64,000 nt of DNA from Phytophthora sp. 'mugwort'. Lineage: Eukaryota; Oomycota; Peronosporomycetes; Peronosporales; Peronosporaceae. Both the position numbers and the translations under genes were made by a program. Every line of letters begins with the position of its first letter. Within the stretch, counting starts at the first letter, position 1. The notes below the pieces were generated by a model. It was not told the DNA's origin. It did no database searches and worked only from the letters and a program-made list of their open reading frames with translations. Positions 40,778 to 51,225 of this stretch are shown piece after piece. Location of the stretch: assembly GCA_033558025.1 (NCBI GenBank), contig JAUCEF010000001.1, positions 3,162,001-3,226,000 on the forward strand, written 5' to 3'.

Positions 40778-42621
40778 CTACGGGAACAGCGTGAAAAAGG
40801 GCTCGTTGTTGACGAAGCGCCGCATCATGTCCAGCGATGCCTCCGGCTGGTCGGCGGGCACGAGGTGACCCGAATTCAGCACCACCACATAGCTCATGTT
40901 GCCTGCAGACTTGGCCAGTCCCGCCACCTGACCGTCCACCATCCACGGCTGCCGTATAGCCACGCGATAGTCGGCGGTATCTGTCCAGGCAAGCCGATCG
41001 ATGATGCGCCCTACACCCAGGCTGTTGCATATTGAGCCGTCCATGTTGCCGGCGTAAAACAGGAACTTGTAGTTGTCCAGCAGGTCGCGGAACACGTCGA
41101 TGGGTACGTCTAGCATTTCGTCCTGCAGCAAATGGCGCACAAGTGCCGGCGCCGACGGCGACGTGCCGTAAGCTGACCCATCTACGGATGTCCATGGCGT
41201 TCCGGGAGGCACGTTCAGTGCTCGACGTACGGCGTCGTCATTGAAGTAGCTAGATAGCAGCGTACTCAGGTCCGTGAAGGCATTACCCGATTGGCGGATG
41301 TCATAAATAAACGGGTTCCCCGCGGCCTCATAAATCTTCTGAATGACGGTTTGGCATACTTGGAAGGCGTCCACATCGCGGCCTTGTCGGTGCAACTCCT
41401 CGCACACGCTGATCTGAGCGTTTGCCTCTTCGTACTGCTGTGAATCGATGAGCCCCAAGGCGATGGCAAAATCTGGTACCGAACGAGTTTGCAACACTGG
41501 CCACATGTCGCCGTTACCGATGGCTATGCCGGTCAGATTGATCACCACGTCGTTCTTGTCTACAGAGCCGCTGTTCATCACGTGAATGTAGTGCGAGATG
41601 GATGGAGCAAATTTGCCAGCATACGATTCGCCGCATACATACAGCGGGTTGTGCTTGTACTCAGGGTGGCGTCTGAAAAATCCCTGCAGGCCGCGATAAA
41701 ACTGTTCTGCAACTTCTTCCTGTGTATTCACATGACCAACGTCATCACGCACAGACGAATAACCCGTTCCGACGGGTTGGTCGAAGAACAGCATGTGGCC
41801 GACGTTCGTCCATGAATGTACGTGGGGAATCAGCTTCCGCTCCTTAGTCACGCGGTATGGACCCATTTCAGTCAGCAGCCCCGTCATAGATGACGCACCA
41901 GGCCCACCATTGAGCCATAGCAGCAATGGGGTTCTATCATCGATCTGCATGGGTGCGCGCGTCTCGAAAAACCAGTAGAAGAGCTTGCCTGCGTTGAGGC
42001 TGTTCACACCGACCAGGCCAGCATACTGTTCACATACCACACATAATAATCGAGGCATGGGCCGTCGATGAGTCTCAGCACGACCAACACAACCACGCAG
42101 ATCAGTGCTAGCGGCCAGAAGGGCAGCAGCACCGACAGGAAAAAGCCACCCGAGGTGTCGCCTCCCCTTAGCAGAACAAAAGTCTTGTTTCCGCGACGCA
42201 CCTGCTTCTCCAATGGGGCACCGAAGCCCGGCAGGAACAGGACGCCGTCGTCGGCCGTGACGTCCGTTCGCCTTTCCTTCACCTCGGCGACGTCAGCATC
42301 TTTCAGCGTCACTGTTGCCGCTTCCATCGTCTCTGCTGTTGCCACGCCGATCCGATGTACGCTAGACATCGATGTACCGCGAGCCGTAGTCGAGAGCGTC
42401 GTGCCACCGATGATGTAGATGGCCATGGCCACCAGCAGCCCCGCGACGGTAGCGGTACGGATCATGCGTGGCGTCAAGGTGGTCGGCAGCAGTCCTGAGT
42501 TTCGTGCGCGCCTCGGCGCCCGAGCGGATTCCGCTGTGCCTTCGCGCACGGTGGATCCAGCCACGGATGCCACGGAGCTGGCCGGCGACTGCCACAGCGG
42601 CGTGCCCTCGTTCATGGCCAT
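40778..42621 (-). CDS. Serine carboxypeptidase (S10), type II membrane-anchored
   Basis: Two exons (42621-42202 and 42025-40778) joined by a 176-nt intron (GTGCGT..ACAG) that restores PGFGAPLEKQ-YAGLVG. The protein has 555 residues. Residues 1-52 are cytosolic-like and polar, 55-74 are a membrane helix (ATVAGLLVAMAIYIIGG), and the rest is a full S10 alpha/beta hydrolase. It shows WLNGGPGASS (oxyanion region), GESYAGK with the nucleophile Ser near 274, the catalytic Asp near 469 (YAGNMDG) and the His near 527 (NSGHLVPADQP). The family removes C-terminal residues from peptides at acid pH in vacuole or outside the cell. Most members have a cleaved signal peptide; here the N terminus looks like a signal anchor, suggesting an endomembrane or plasma-membrane form. 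The start is the first ATG after an in-frame stop. Confidence 0.92.
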
Positions 42622-42994
42622 GGCTTGCGCTGGCGGACTCGCTTTCTTGTTCTGATATGCAGTCGCTATGCGTCCAGAGCAGCAGTCGGACCGTACTCAC
42701 GCTCTGCTTCCACGCCGGCGGCACCTCGAGCTGCTGGGATCTTTTCTGCGAGTGACAAAGAACTGGGCAAGTCTAATCAGATTCGCGCAAATTGAAGCCG
42801 ACAGCATAAAGGACGGTAGAACTGAAGGAGTGTAAGGACTTGCTAAGCTGATATCATTATTATTAGAGATACATCGATGATAGCAGGTTATTGAGATGCT
42901 ACGGTTCTATTTAGGCTGTAGCGGAAGCTTATGCCGCAGAGCAATTTTCTTTTTCGATTTAGTGCATGCGGTTGAATAGGATTTATGCGTTTGT

Positions 42995-44049
42995 TTAAAT
43001 CGACGCGTCGACGAGCTTGGCCAGCGTCTTGGCGTTCCGCATGGCGATCTGCATGCACTGCTGCATCACACTGGGAGCTACGATAGAGCCGCCGGCCTTG
43101 TGCACACCGCAGAGCTGTCCGTCCGTGCTGTACGAGAGGCTGAAAACGGCGCTGGCAAGCTCTTCCTCGTCGCTGGTCGGGTCAATCAGCACCACGCCGT
43201 CCACCACGGCGAACGAGGTCGCGTACGCGCCGTGCTCTACGCGCAGTGGCGTGGCATCTCCGTCTATTGTAGCAAACATGAGGTTAGCTTTGTGCCCCGC
43301 AGCCCAGTGGCCAGCAACCTACCTGGCATGATGGAGACTACGTTGTCCGCCTCATTGACCGACGTGGCCGGTAACTTCAACGTCTTCAGCGAAGCCATAA
43401 TTGACGTGAGCGCGGCGTCCAACACGTTGCCGTCGTGGTCCACGCAGTACACATCCACCATGAGCTTCCACGCCGACTGTCCCTTAACAATGCTTAGGCT
43501 CTCCATCTCCACCACGCGCGAGCTGCGGCCAAACGAAAGAGCCACGATCTTGTTAGACTAAACTCGGGTTAAAGCAATTTTTCTGCAAGCTGTATACCCG
43601 ACGACGATCCTCGTGAGCTGGCTACCGATGCTCTGCGCCTCCTCCGACGGTCGTCCGACCGTAAACCGTTTCGAGCACAGCGGCGACAAGTGCACCTGGA
43701 TGGCTGCAGCAATGCACACGCCATTAGTTGACAGCATCGCCACCGTATCCATAATTCAAACAGCCAGCAAACCAATTTCTCCCTGGTCGGGCGTGGCGAC
43801 CGCAGTAGTGCCCACTGCCAGCTTAATCGCTGTCAAAACCGACGTCTTGCCGAGCTTGACGAGGCTCGAGCTGGCCGCCGTCTGGATCACGTCCGTCTGC
43901 ATTTGTACGGCGCGTGCGGCCTCGATGGTGCGCGAGTCAGGCCGGACCTTGTTTGCCAAACACTTACGCATGTACTCGGCCGGGAACAGCTTCTTATACA
44001 TGTCCGCGCTGAAGGCCAGTGTCACCTCGCCGCCGTTAGTCGTGGCCAT
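42995..44049 (-). CDS. RRP43: Exosome subunit RRP43 (EXOSC8-like), RNase PH fold, four exons
   Basis: Ring subunit of the RNA exosome. Exons as read: 44049-43773, 43703 to about 43603, 43557-43323 and 43263-42995, giving about 293 residues. Conserved blocks are YMRKCLANKVRPDSRT, SSLVKLGKTSVLTAIK, HLSPLCSKRFTVGRPSEEAQ, WKLMVDVYCVDHDGNVLDAA, YATSFAVVDGVVLIDPTSDEEE and VHKAGGS. These match EXOSC8/RRP43 better than RRP42 or RRP45 because of the LCS(K/S)RF block. The donor of the second intron is uncertain: phase demands an unusual GTCGGG or similar site just before the GTATAC at 43600. Eukaryotic ring subunits lack catalysis and form the RNA channel. It is divergent from the kinase gene across 248 bp. 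Confidence 0.88.
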
Positions 44050-44297
44050 GCTGCTCGTAGCTCTTCGTACCAATCACTAAATGTATACGAAATGTATACA
44101 CATTATTCAACTGCGAGCAAATTATCCGGATTGTGTTGCTCATTGGCGCCAACCAACATTTAAGCAAAAAATCTTAAAACTCGAAGACGTGAACCACTTG
44201 ATTTTTGTATGTGGTTCCCAATTCTCAATAAGCTCGAAAAATGCAAAAAAAAAGCAGGGCGCCATTTTTCAAGCATTGCGCGCTTTCCCTTCCAACT

Positions 44298-47150
44298 ATG
44301 TCGCCCAAGACGTCTCGACGCACGCGCAAGCGGGGTCGATCCGCCGAGCAGGTGCCGCCCGCGATCGCTGCTAAGGTATACAAACACGAGCCGCGAGGCG
44401 TGGAGGCTCAAATGATCCAGAGCGTTGCCGCCAACTGGGAGAGCAGCGAGGCCAAGCGGGTCAAGAGCGGGGCGAGGGTGCTTGGTTCGGACGACAGGTA
44501 TATGCGCCGCAAGAAGCGCGAGTATATCCAAGGCATTCTGGCTGCGCACGCAGAGGTGCCTGAGGACGCGACGACGAAACAAGAGACGAAGGGGCTGGAC
44601 GTGGAGGATAAGGCTCAAGTGGAGAGTGATGGATCAGTGGCGTTAAGTGAGTTCTCACAGGAAGAAAACGACGAGGACTGCACGCTTGAAGAGGACAAGG
44701 GGACAAGTGTCGAAGAGAAGATGGTTGTCCAGGAGCTCGAACAAAAGTATTCGGATGAGCCTGAGGAGAACAGTGTGCTGCCCGAGCCTCCCTCTCAGGA
44801 GGTGGTGCAGGAGGAGGCGGTGCAGGAAGCGGAGGGGCAGGAGAAGATTACTGAAGAGAACAGTACCATGGTGGAGACAATTTTTCCCGAGAGGAAGAAC
44901 GTGGAAGATGAGGCATTGGGAGACAAGGTAGAGGCCGCTGCAGAAACTGAAGAGAAGAGTGTTCTCCCCGAGCCCATGTCGCCTGATCGAGCTTCTGTAC
45001 ACTCACCAGTGGAGACTATGGAACAGACAAAGCACAAGGCATCGGGAATAGACCCCACGCCGGAGAAGAGTGCACCGCCTGCCGTCATAACTAGCAAACC
45101 GAAGAAGAATGTGGCAAGGGGCATCGCGCAGAGCAGCTCGTCGGCGTCGACAAGGAAACGCATGATTTCCTTCTCTCCGGAGCGGTCACCGCATCCGGAG
45201 AATAGAGCGCTGGCTTTGAAAAAGCTGGAGAAAAACCTGAAGACGAACGAGAAGCTCCAGCAGCGACTTAAAGCTCCAACACCGGTGAAGGCGTCCGCTC
45301 CATCTCGGATGTCATCTCCTGCAGTCGCAACGCAAGCGCGACGTCCGATCAACTTCACGAGTCCGCAGGCACGCCGGCCGATGACGTTCACGAGTCCCCA
45401 AGCTCGACGAGCTATGCCATTTAGTAACACACGTACGACTTTTACGAGCCCGTCTCCCCGGAGGCCGCTGTATCAGAGCCCCTACACGGCTGCATCCTGC
45501 TCAATTCCACTGAGCCAGACAGAGGAACTCGTGTATGATCCCACACAAGACGACCCGGATGAGGAAAAGGATGTATCTTCTGTGGAAGTCGTGCACGCCG
45601 ATACCAGCTGTAAACCTCGTGTCGTGGTGAAAGAAAAACACGTTGCGGCTTATGAAGACGGCGATGTTCACAGCGCTGTAGCAGACGACGGAGCAGTCAT
45701 GCATTCAGCGGATGAGGTGGGACTTTCCCAAGAATCTACTAGTGTAGCCCACAGCCACGTTGATAAGCTCGCTCCGCTGTCCCAAGAAAGTTGCGACAGC
45801 ATGGTATCACATGCCGAAGAAGGTGCCGCTGCAGCTCATGTAGACTCCTCATCCAGTGCGTTCACAAGTACTTCGGTGATTGGAGACGTTGGTCTATTTA
45901 ATTGCGAGACAGATGTGGAGTATACAGGAGGCGTCTACGGCGAAGGCACCGATGGCAAGGTGACCGCAGCTGTGATCAACGGGCAGAAGATTGCCCTGAA
46001 GCGTGCCAAGCCACATGAAGGTTTTCCCGAGCACGAAGCGAAGCGCCGCGCAGCTCTCGAGCTGCACTACTTACGCCGAGTGCGTCACATGAAGGGATTC
46101 CTGCAATGTCTTGGTCTGTGCGATGCTATTGAGCACACCTGCATCGCGCTGGAGGTGATGGATTGCAAGCTGAGCGATTATTTAAGGCGGTACGGTGTGA
46201 ACTCGGGCGGATCCAAGCACCGTCGCTACACACTGTCATTTGATGACACAAATGCGATGCTGAAGAAGATTTGCATGCCAATGATCACGTTGCACGATGA
46301 TATTAACGTCGCTCACGGTGATCTAGCCTGTCGGAACATTCTCATGCGTACACCTCCAGAGGGCTACGAGCAGAGCTGGGAACCGGACATTAAGCTCTCT
46401 GATTTTGGACGCATCAAGCTCCCATCCGACGAGCCTAAGATTCTGGACAGCTCATTTAGCTTCCACAAAAACTGCGACGTTGGTGCCTTTGGTCGAGAAA
46501 TCCTGTATCGGCTGCTCGTTGGAGAGATTGTACCGAAAGAGTATGTGGAGACACGCAACTTGCACAAGTTACTGCAGGACGTGACTGTGACCCAAGTGCC
46601 CGAGGCTGCGAAGGCGCGACTGGGTCCGTACTACAATCTCTTCATGCGCTGCACGGCTTGGGGAGTACGTCCGACGTTCCGTGAGATTTATGAACACCTA
46701 GACGACCTGGAATATTTCGAAACCACCGAGAACGGTCTCTTTCCATTGAAGCCAACGGGCGGCACCGACACGACCTTCATGTCCCCTGTGGCTGAAAGCA
46801 CTCGTCACAAGACTCCGGCTTCCAGTGCCTCGAGAGCGCACAAGCGCGATACTCCTACAGGACCCGGCCACCGTCCTTCGGGGCCGAAGTCGCGGTTGTT
46901 CACTTCAAAGAGTTTCACCGATGCGGGCGTGCCAGGTCCGAACAAGCCTGTAAACTGGCTGAAGACGCGCTCGGTGGGAATCCAGCGAACTGTCGCGCAC
47001 CAAGCGGTGACACCGACTGCACATCCAATGCTCATTAAAAAGAAGAGGAAGACGCCTCCATCCGCCGGTGCGGGTGCGTCGCGGCGCTCACTCCAGATTC
47101 TCAACCAAATCCAGCATAGAACGATTGAAAAGGGCCGCAAGTCTACCTGA
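44298..47150 (+). CDS. Divergent protein kinase with long phospho-site-rich N terminus
   Basis: About 950 residues if started at the Met at 44298 (MSPKTSRRTRKRGR). The frame is open to 44241 with an earlier Met. Residues 1-510 are acidic, Glu/Ser/Pro-rich and probably disordered, with repeated TSPQARRPM-like basic SP/TP motifs near 350-410. The kinase domain is about 535-810: a glycine loop YGEGTDGKV, Lys near 568 (IALKRA), catalytic loop HGDLACRN at 673, and DFG at 702. The loop has HGD in place of HRD. The C-terminal ~140 residues are basic with GPK and KKKRK patches suggesting nuclear localisation. Catalytic Lys, Asp and DFG are kept, so it may be active. I cannot place it in a named family. 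Confidence 0.85.
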   Translation: MSPKTSRRTRKRGRSAEQVPPAIAAKVYKHEPRGVEAQMIQSVAANWESSEAKRVKSGARVLGSDDRYMRRKKREYIQGILAAHAEVPEDATTKQETKGLDVEDKAQVESDGSVALSEFSQEENDEDCTLEEDKGTSVEEKMVVQELEQKYSDEPEENSVLPEPPSQEVVQEEAVQEAEGQEKITEENSTMVETIFPERKNVEDEALGDKVEAAAETEEKSVLPEPMSPDRASVHSPVETMEQTKHKASGIDPTPEKSAPPAVITSKPKKNVARGIAQSSSSASTRKRMISFSPERSPHPENRALALKKLEKNLKTNEKLQQRLKAPTPVKASAPSRMSSPAVATQARRPINFTSPQARRPMTFTSPQARRAMPFSNTRTTFTSPSPRRPLYQSPYTAASCSIPLSQTEELVYDPTQDDPDEEKDVSSVEVVHADTSCKPRVVVKEKHVAAYEDGDVHSAVADDGAVMHSADEVGLSQESTSVAHSHVDKLAPLSQESCDSMVSHAEEGAAAAHVDSSSSAFTSTSVIGDVGLFNCETDVEYTGGVYGEGTDGKVTAAVINGQKIALKRAKPHEGFPEHEAKRRAALELHYLRRVRHMKGFLQCLGLCDAIEHTCIALEVMDCKLSDYLRRYGVNSGGSKHRRYTLSFDDTNAMLKKICMPMITLHDDINVAHGDLACRNILMRTPPEGYEQSWEPDIKLSDFGRIKLPSDEPKILDSSFSFHKNCDVGAFGREILYRLLVGEIVPKEYVETRNLHKLLQDVTVTQVPEAAKARLGPYYNLFMRCTAWGVRPTFREIYEHLDDLEYFETTENGLFPLKPTGGTDTTFMSPVAESTRHKTPASSASRAHKRDTPTGPGHRPSGPKSRLFTSKSFTDAGVPGPNKPVNWLKTRSVGIQRTVAHQAVTPTAHPMLIKKKRKTPPSAGAGASRRSLQILNQIQHRTIEKGRKST

Positions 47151-47195
47151 GCCGGCCCATGCAAGCAATAAATAATAACTCGAGCTACATGATCG

Positions 47196-48053
47196 ATGTT
47201 CGATGCCGAAGAAATCGAAGAGGTCAGTCGGAACGAAATCTTTTGTGAAGAGACGCGATCTCAATTTGGTGAGTGGATTAGAGCCCATTTGAGCGCATTG
47301 GACCCCGTTGACAGCCAGCTGTGCGCACCAATGCCGCTGTCAGAGCTCGTGGAGGACCATGTGGAGCAATGTGTATTGTTCTCAAACGCGGCATCATACG
47401 CCATACAGGTACTGTTGGGTCTGATCGCCATCGCCACGCTTTGGTACAAGCGACATGTCGAACGGCCCCGACGGCCACTGCAGATATGGTTCATGGACGT
47501 CGGCAAGCAGATGATCGGCGCGTCCACTGGGCACTTTATGAACTTGTTCGTGTCAATCCAGATGCCACCCGTGACGGATGAGTGCGCCTGGTACTTCCTC
47601 AACTTCCTTAGTGACTGCACGCTCGGCATGGTGGTGAGCCTCGCGTTTCTCCGGCTGCAGCAAGAGCTGGCGTTCTCGATGAGCTGGGTCAACATCCAGG
47701 AGAGCGGCGACTACGGCAACCCGCCATCTTACCGGATATGGATGCTGCAATTATTTGCGTGGCTGGTGACAATCGTCTTCGCCAAGGCTATCGTGGTGTC
47801 CGTGATGATAGCGGCCGCGACACCTCTCGGGCTCTTCGGTGAGCTGCTGTTCCACTCGCTGCGGGGGTATCCGTTCGCAGAACTGGTGCTCGTGATGATT
47901 GTATGTCCAAGTTTTCTCAATGTGGTGCAGTTCTGGATCCAAGACAGTTTTCTCAAACGCGATGTTAGTGTGTTGCCCACGGCGTACGCGCGGTTCCGCC
48001 ATTCGTTCGAAGAGACTTTACATACTAATTTGCTCTCCCATTCGCATGAGTAG
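47196..48053 (+). CDS. STIMATE/TMEM110-like (vacuolar membrane protein family) multipass protein
   Basis: 285 residues. It shows the family's signature: a membrane helix near 65-85 followed by basic RRP and then IWFMDVGKQMIGASTGHFMNL, a Cys-Trp pair in CAWYFLNFLSDCTLGM, and the C-terminal AELVLVMIVCPSFLNVVQFW with IQDSFLKRD. In animals STIMATE lies at ER-plasma membrane junctions and supports calcium entry; the fungal homologue is vacuolar. Four to five helices are visible. It starts only 45 bases after the kinase stop on the same strand, so the promoter must overlap the end of the kinase gene. No intron seen. Confidence 0.82.
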   Translation: MFDAEEIEEVSRNEIFCEETRSQFGEWIRAHLSALDPVDSQLCAPMPLSELVEDHVEQCVLFSNAASYAIQVLLGLIAIATLWYKRHVERPRRPLQIWFMDVGKQMIGASTGHFMNLFVSIQMPPVTDECAWYFLNFLSDCTLGMVVSLAFLRLQQELAFSMSWVNIQESGDYGNPPSYRIWMLQLFAWLVTIVFAKAIVVSVMIAAATPLGLFGELLFHSLRGYPFAELVLVMIVCPSFLNVVQFWIQDSFLKRDVSVLPTAYARFRHSFEETLHTNLLSHSHE

Positions 48054-48199
48054 CTACTGAAGAGTGACGATTTAAGAACAATGCAAGCCTCAGCGGTCGA
48101 GATGGCCACAATATTTGTCAGTGACGGTAATGCTTCTTGAAGCTACTTTCGTTTGCACACGACTGGTAGGTTGCTGCTGTGTTTCTTTCTATGCTACAG

Positions 48200-48510
48200 C
48201 TGCTCTACACGAGATCACGAGCAACTGGTACTCACTGCGGCATGACACAAACCTGCTTTGGCGCGAAACTTCGCACGGTAGCTGCCGCTGATAGTTTTCG
48301 AGTCCGTCGAAGAAGAAGTCGTCCCTGGAGACGTGTTCGTCATGGCGGGCGATCGTCGAAGAAGCGGTCGTTGAGGTGGCTGTCGTGGCAGCCGAGGAAG
48401 CGATAGACGCCGTCGAAGTGTCTGTAGTTATCGAAACCGCGGTAGTGGTGGACGAAGTCACGGACGATGTCATCGCACAGACTGTGGGTCCTGGAATCTA
48501 CCAAAACTTC
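48200..48510 (-). pseudogene. Probable 3' remnant of a temptin-like gene (Ser/Thr-rich tail)
   Basis: The minus strand reads PGPTVCAMTSSVTSSTTTA and then a Ser/Thr/Ala-rich run. This resembles the PGQATVCATASQTSVASS junction of the intact paralogue at 51226-51843. No temptin domain remains upstream and a stop lies just before the match. Identification is tentative because low-complexity tails match by chance. Confidence 0.35.
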
Positions 48511-49760
48511 GGTTAAATCAACTTGTGGCGCGTGCAGCGAACAACATCAACAACCGATCCCATCCTCAAGACTGGGCTCATTTCTCCAGTCAACCGCTTC
48601 AAATCCAACGTCGGAGCAGCTACTTTATGGTTTTTGCTCGCTATCGCCAACCATACATGAATGTACATGTACTCCGGTCTAGCATAGCGTAGAGGTCTCC
48701 TCCCAAGCACCGTATTGTCGTTGAATGGTGTGCCGATGACTCCACACACATTCCATCATCATGCTTTGAAATACCAGTACCTAGGTATCGGTATCATCGA
48801 AGTGGGAATCGTTAGTTGGTCTGTACTTACTAAGTACTTCGAAGTATTGAGTACTGTCGTGTACGGTACAGTCTGTACTTTACTGTACTTACAGTCTGTA
48901 CCCACTCGTTGAGCGTTAAGTGAAGCAGAAACAGTTCAAATTTTCGTGAGCTTTCCCGCTTGCAGCGATTTGCTTCTTGGTGACCTCTACACCCTCCGGA
49001 CTCTGACCCACGGAATCTGACGGTGCACTCGAGGATTCGAGGTCCCAACGACTGCACGACGAGTAATGCCACTTCGTTTTCTGCCCTTGCAGCTGTATTC
49101 GCGAGCCACCAAAATCCCTGCGTCATTCCAAGTTTTGCAAATGGCATGGAAGAACGCAGGTAAAAAAAGCGTACGATGTTGATAGCGTAAGTAAGGCTTA
49201 TTATTGTAGACAACAAGGCTACACCAACATATTCATGCTGACGGCTGCGTATTTGGACAAGGAGGCTCTGCAAGTTGCATACGGTATGCAGTGCAACAGC
49301 AGTAAAAACGCCTACCTAGACTTAACCGTATGTCGAAAAGGGGAAGGTGCAGTCGATCCTGTTCGAGTCGCAGTCACACCTGCTTTGTTGAGCCTTTCCA
49401 GGCAGACACCACTCAGGTTTTTGAGCACAAGCCACCTTGCCGTCAACGACCACCGCTATTAATGTAAAATACAAGTTGATTGTGACATTGTTGGCTTACG
49501 ATCTGCTTCTGGTCAATAAAAAAAAGCATCGGCAAACAGAAAATGCCTAGGAAATGGTGGTGCAACATCCGGAGGTTGGCGCCCCATCACTTGGCACTCG
49601 AAAGTCCCATCGTGTTCGAGCTCTTGAACGACAGGGAAACGATAGCCCCCGCTGGCTGGTTGCCACTGGGATCCCATTCGACGAAGGATCTTCCACAACA
49701 CCAGCGGACTGACGACTTGGCTTTGCAGTTCAACGCACAGCGAGCAAACGGTTCTCATTG
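48511..49760. other. Intergenic, no supported gene
   Basis: Includes a GTAC-rich stretch near 48815-48900 with repeated AGTACTT/AAGTACT words. A 147-codon minus-strand frame (48830-49273) contains no recognisable domain. Confidence 0.4.
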
Positions 49761-49774
49761 TCATTCTGCAATTT
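49761..49774 (+). promoter_or_regulatory. Oomycete initiator element of the first temptin-like gene
   Basis: TCATTCTGCAATTT matches every position of the oomycete initiator consensus TCATTYYNCAWTTT. It lies 62 bases before the start codon at 49836, the normal place for the transcription start in Phytophthora genes. Confidence 0.8.
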
Positions 49775-49835
49775 GCTTTGGACCACCAAAACAGCTTCCG
49801 GCCAGCTCTTTTCAAATCCAGACAGACGATCTACC

Positions 49836-50693
49836 ATGAAGACTTACGCTGCTCTCGCTGCCTCCGCCCTCATCGTAGCTGCTACGATGGACTCGGCCAC
49901 GGCCATGAAGACGTATCTCGAAGAGATCCCGAACGGCAGCTTATTCACGCAAGATCTGGGCCATCCGGATAAGGACAGCTCGCAGTTCACCAAGTTTGGT
50001 ACGGCATTCGGCGCTGCGGACCACACGTGGACGGCTGCGTTCTGTAAGGCAACGTTCCCTGGTTCCTCGATGACGAACGGTGAGGCTTTCGGCGACCCGT
50101 GCTGCACGTGGAAGAAGGGCGGCACCCCGGACTTCGCGGTGGCGGCTTTCACGACTACGCCCGGCAAGGCGACGGTGTGCGCGTCGGGCGGCGGTGGTGC
50201 TAGTGGTACTGGTGGTAGTGCCCCTTCTGGCGACAGTCCGGCCGAGAAGCCCTCGATGAGCTCGGGTGCTGAACCTGAGACGAGCTCGGGTGCTGAACCT
50301 GAGACGAGCTCGGGTGCTGAACCTGAGACGAGCTCGGGTGCCGAAACTCCATCCACTGAGACGCAGACTTCTGACTCCGGCAGTGATACCGAGAGTCCCA
50401 GCGAGACTGAGAGCTCCAGCGAGACTGATAGCCCCTATCAGACTGAGAGCTCCAGCGAGACTGAGACCTCTCGCGAGACCGAGAGTTCGCGCCCAGACAC
50501 GTCTGAGTCACAGCTCCCCACTACGCCAGAGGCCCCCGCTACGAACACCGGCGACTCGAACAGTTGGAGCACGCCGCCGACGAGCCCGACTGGATCCAAC
50601 AGCTGGAGCAATCCTTCCACGCCTTCCACCGGCGGCTGGAGTCCTCCCTCCACTGGCGGCGGCTGTGCTGTCAAGCGCAAGTTCCGTCACTAA
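49836..50693 (+). CDS. Secreted temptin-like protein with Ser/Thr-rich tail
   Basis: 285 residues. A signal peptide (about residues 1-22, ALAASALIVAATMDSATA) is followed by a temptin-type Cys/Cu-bridge domain: LEEIPNGSLFTQDLGHPD, a W in HTWTAAFC, FPGSSMTNGEAFGDPCC and TWKKGGTPDF, with paired cysteines. From about residue 120 on the chain is mucin-like, rich in Ser, Thr, Glu and Pro, and should be O-glycosylated. A 24-bp unit (SSGAEPET) is repeated three to four times at 50258-50345. It ends in GGCAVKRKFRH. Temptin was first described as a mollusc pheromone component; oomycete members are secreted and of unknown role. Chosen start directly follows the initiator by 62 bases. Confidence 0.85.
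   Translation: MKTYAALAASALIVAATMDSATAMKTYLEEIPNGSLFTQDLGHPDKDSSQFTKFGTAFGAADHTWTAAFCKATFPGSSMTNGEAFGDPCCTWKKGGTPDFAVAAFTTTPGKATVCASGGGGASGTGGSAPSGDSPAEKPSMSSGAEPETSSGAEPETSSGAEPETSSGAETPSTETQTSDSGSDTESPSETESSSETDSPYQTESSSETETSRETESSRPDTSESQLPTTPEAPATNTGDSNSWSTPPTSPTGSNSWSNPSTPSTGGWSPPSTGGGCAVKRKFRH
50258..50345 (+). repeat. In-frame 24-bp tandem repeat in temptin-like gene
   Basis: The unit GAGCTCGGGTGCTGAACCTG plus AGAC is repeated identically three times, with a fourth diverging copy. It encodes SSGAEPET. Identical copies suggest recent expansion and probable length variation between strains. Confidence 0.85.
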
Positions 50694-51225
50694 GCAAACT
50701 CGCGTGCATTGGGGATCTCCGTTTGATCCGTGAATGTTGAGTGTCGTCGAGGAGAGAAAAAAAAGAGAACGAAGTCTCTAGACATTGTTGTAATAGAACA
50801 AACAATCCTTACGAGATTCTAAGGACTTCATCACCTTTTAAGTATCATGTCTTCTTCATTTTTCTTTTCTTCTTTGTGTTAATTTTCACAAGTACGTATT
50901 GGAGGTCGTTTTGGGTTTGTGCGTATTACTACTGATACACGTATTACTACAGTCGTATTAATACGTAGTACATGTACTACAACGTAGTACATGTACCACA
51001 ACGTATTACTACAGTGATGATCACCATGGTGGGTGTCAATCGTCGACATGGCCTTTTGCTGCGGTACATGAACATGTGCACTATGAAAGATGATACATCG
51101 ATGAGACCAAGCACATTTACTTTGATACCGTTACTCTTTGGCTTCGAGGTCAACACTACATAACATTTACTGCTGTAAGATCGCCACTTTACCGCTCCAA
51201 ACGGTGGCGCTGCTGGGTCCAACGC
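50694..51225. other. Convergent intergenic region with GTAC palindromes
   Basis: Lies between the 3' ends of the two temptin-like genes. Around 50925-51010 there are repeated CGTATTACTAC words and the perfect 16-bp palindrome GTAGTACATGTACTAC, partly repeated 17-18 bases on as GTAGTACATGTACCAC. No gene seen. Confidence 0.6.

Noticed and set aside
42004..42201. Hydrophobic C-terminal end of the first carboxypeptidase frame (FLSVLLPFWPLALICVVVLVV)
   Set aside because: It is translation of the 176-nt intron; splicing joins EKQ to YAGLVG, which matches the family.
48830..49273. 147-residue minus-strand frame with a hydrophobic segment
   Set aside because: No domain, no initiator, and it extends into GTAC-rich repeat sequence; probably chance.
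50200..50680. Several long frames opposite and overlapping the first temptin-like gene
   Set aside because: They arise from the repetitive Ser/Thr/Glu-rich codons of the true gene.
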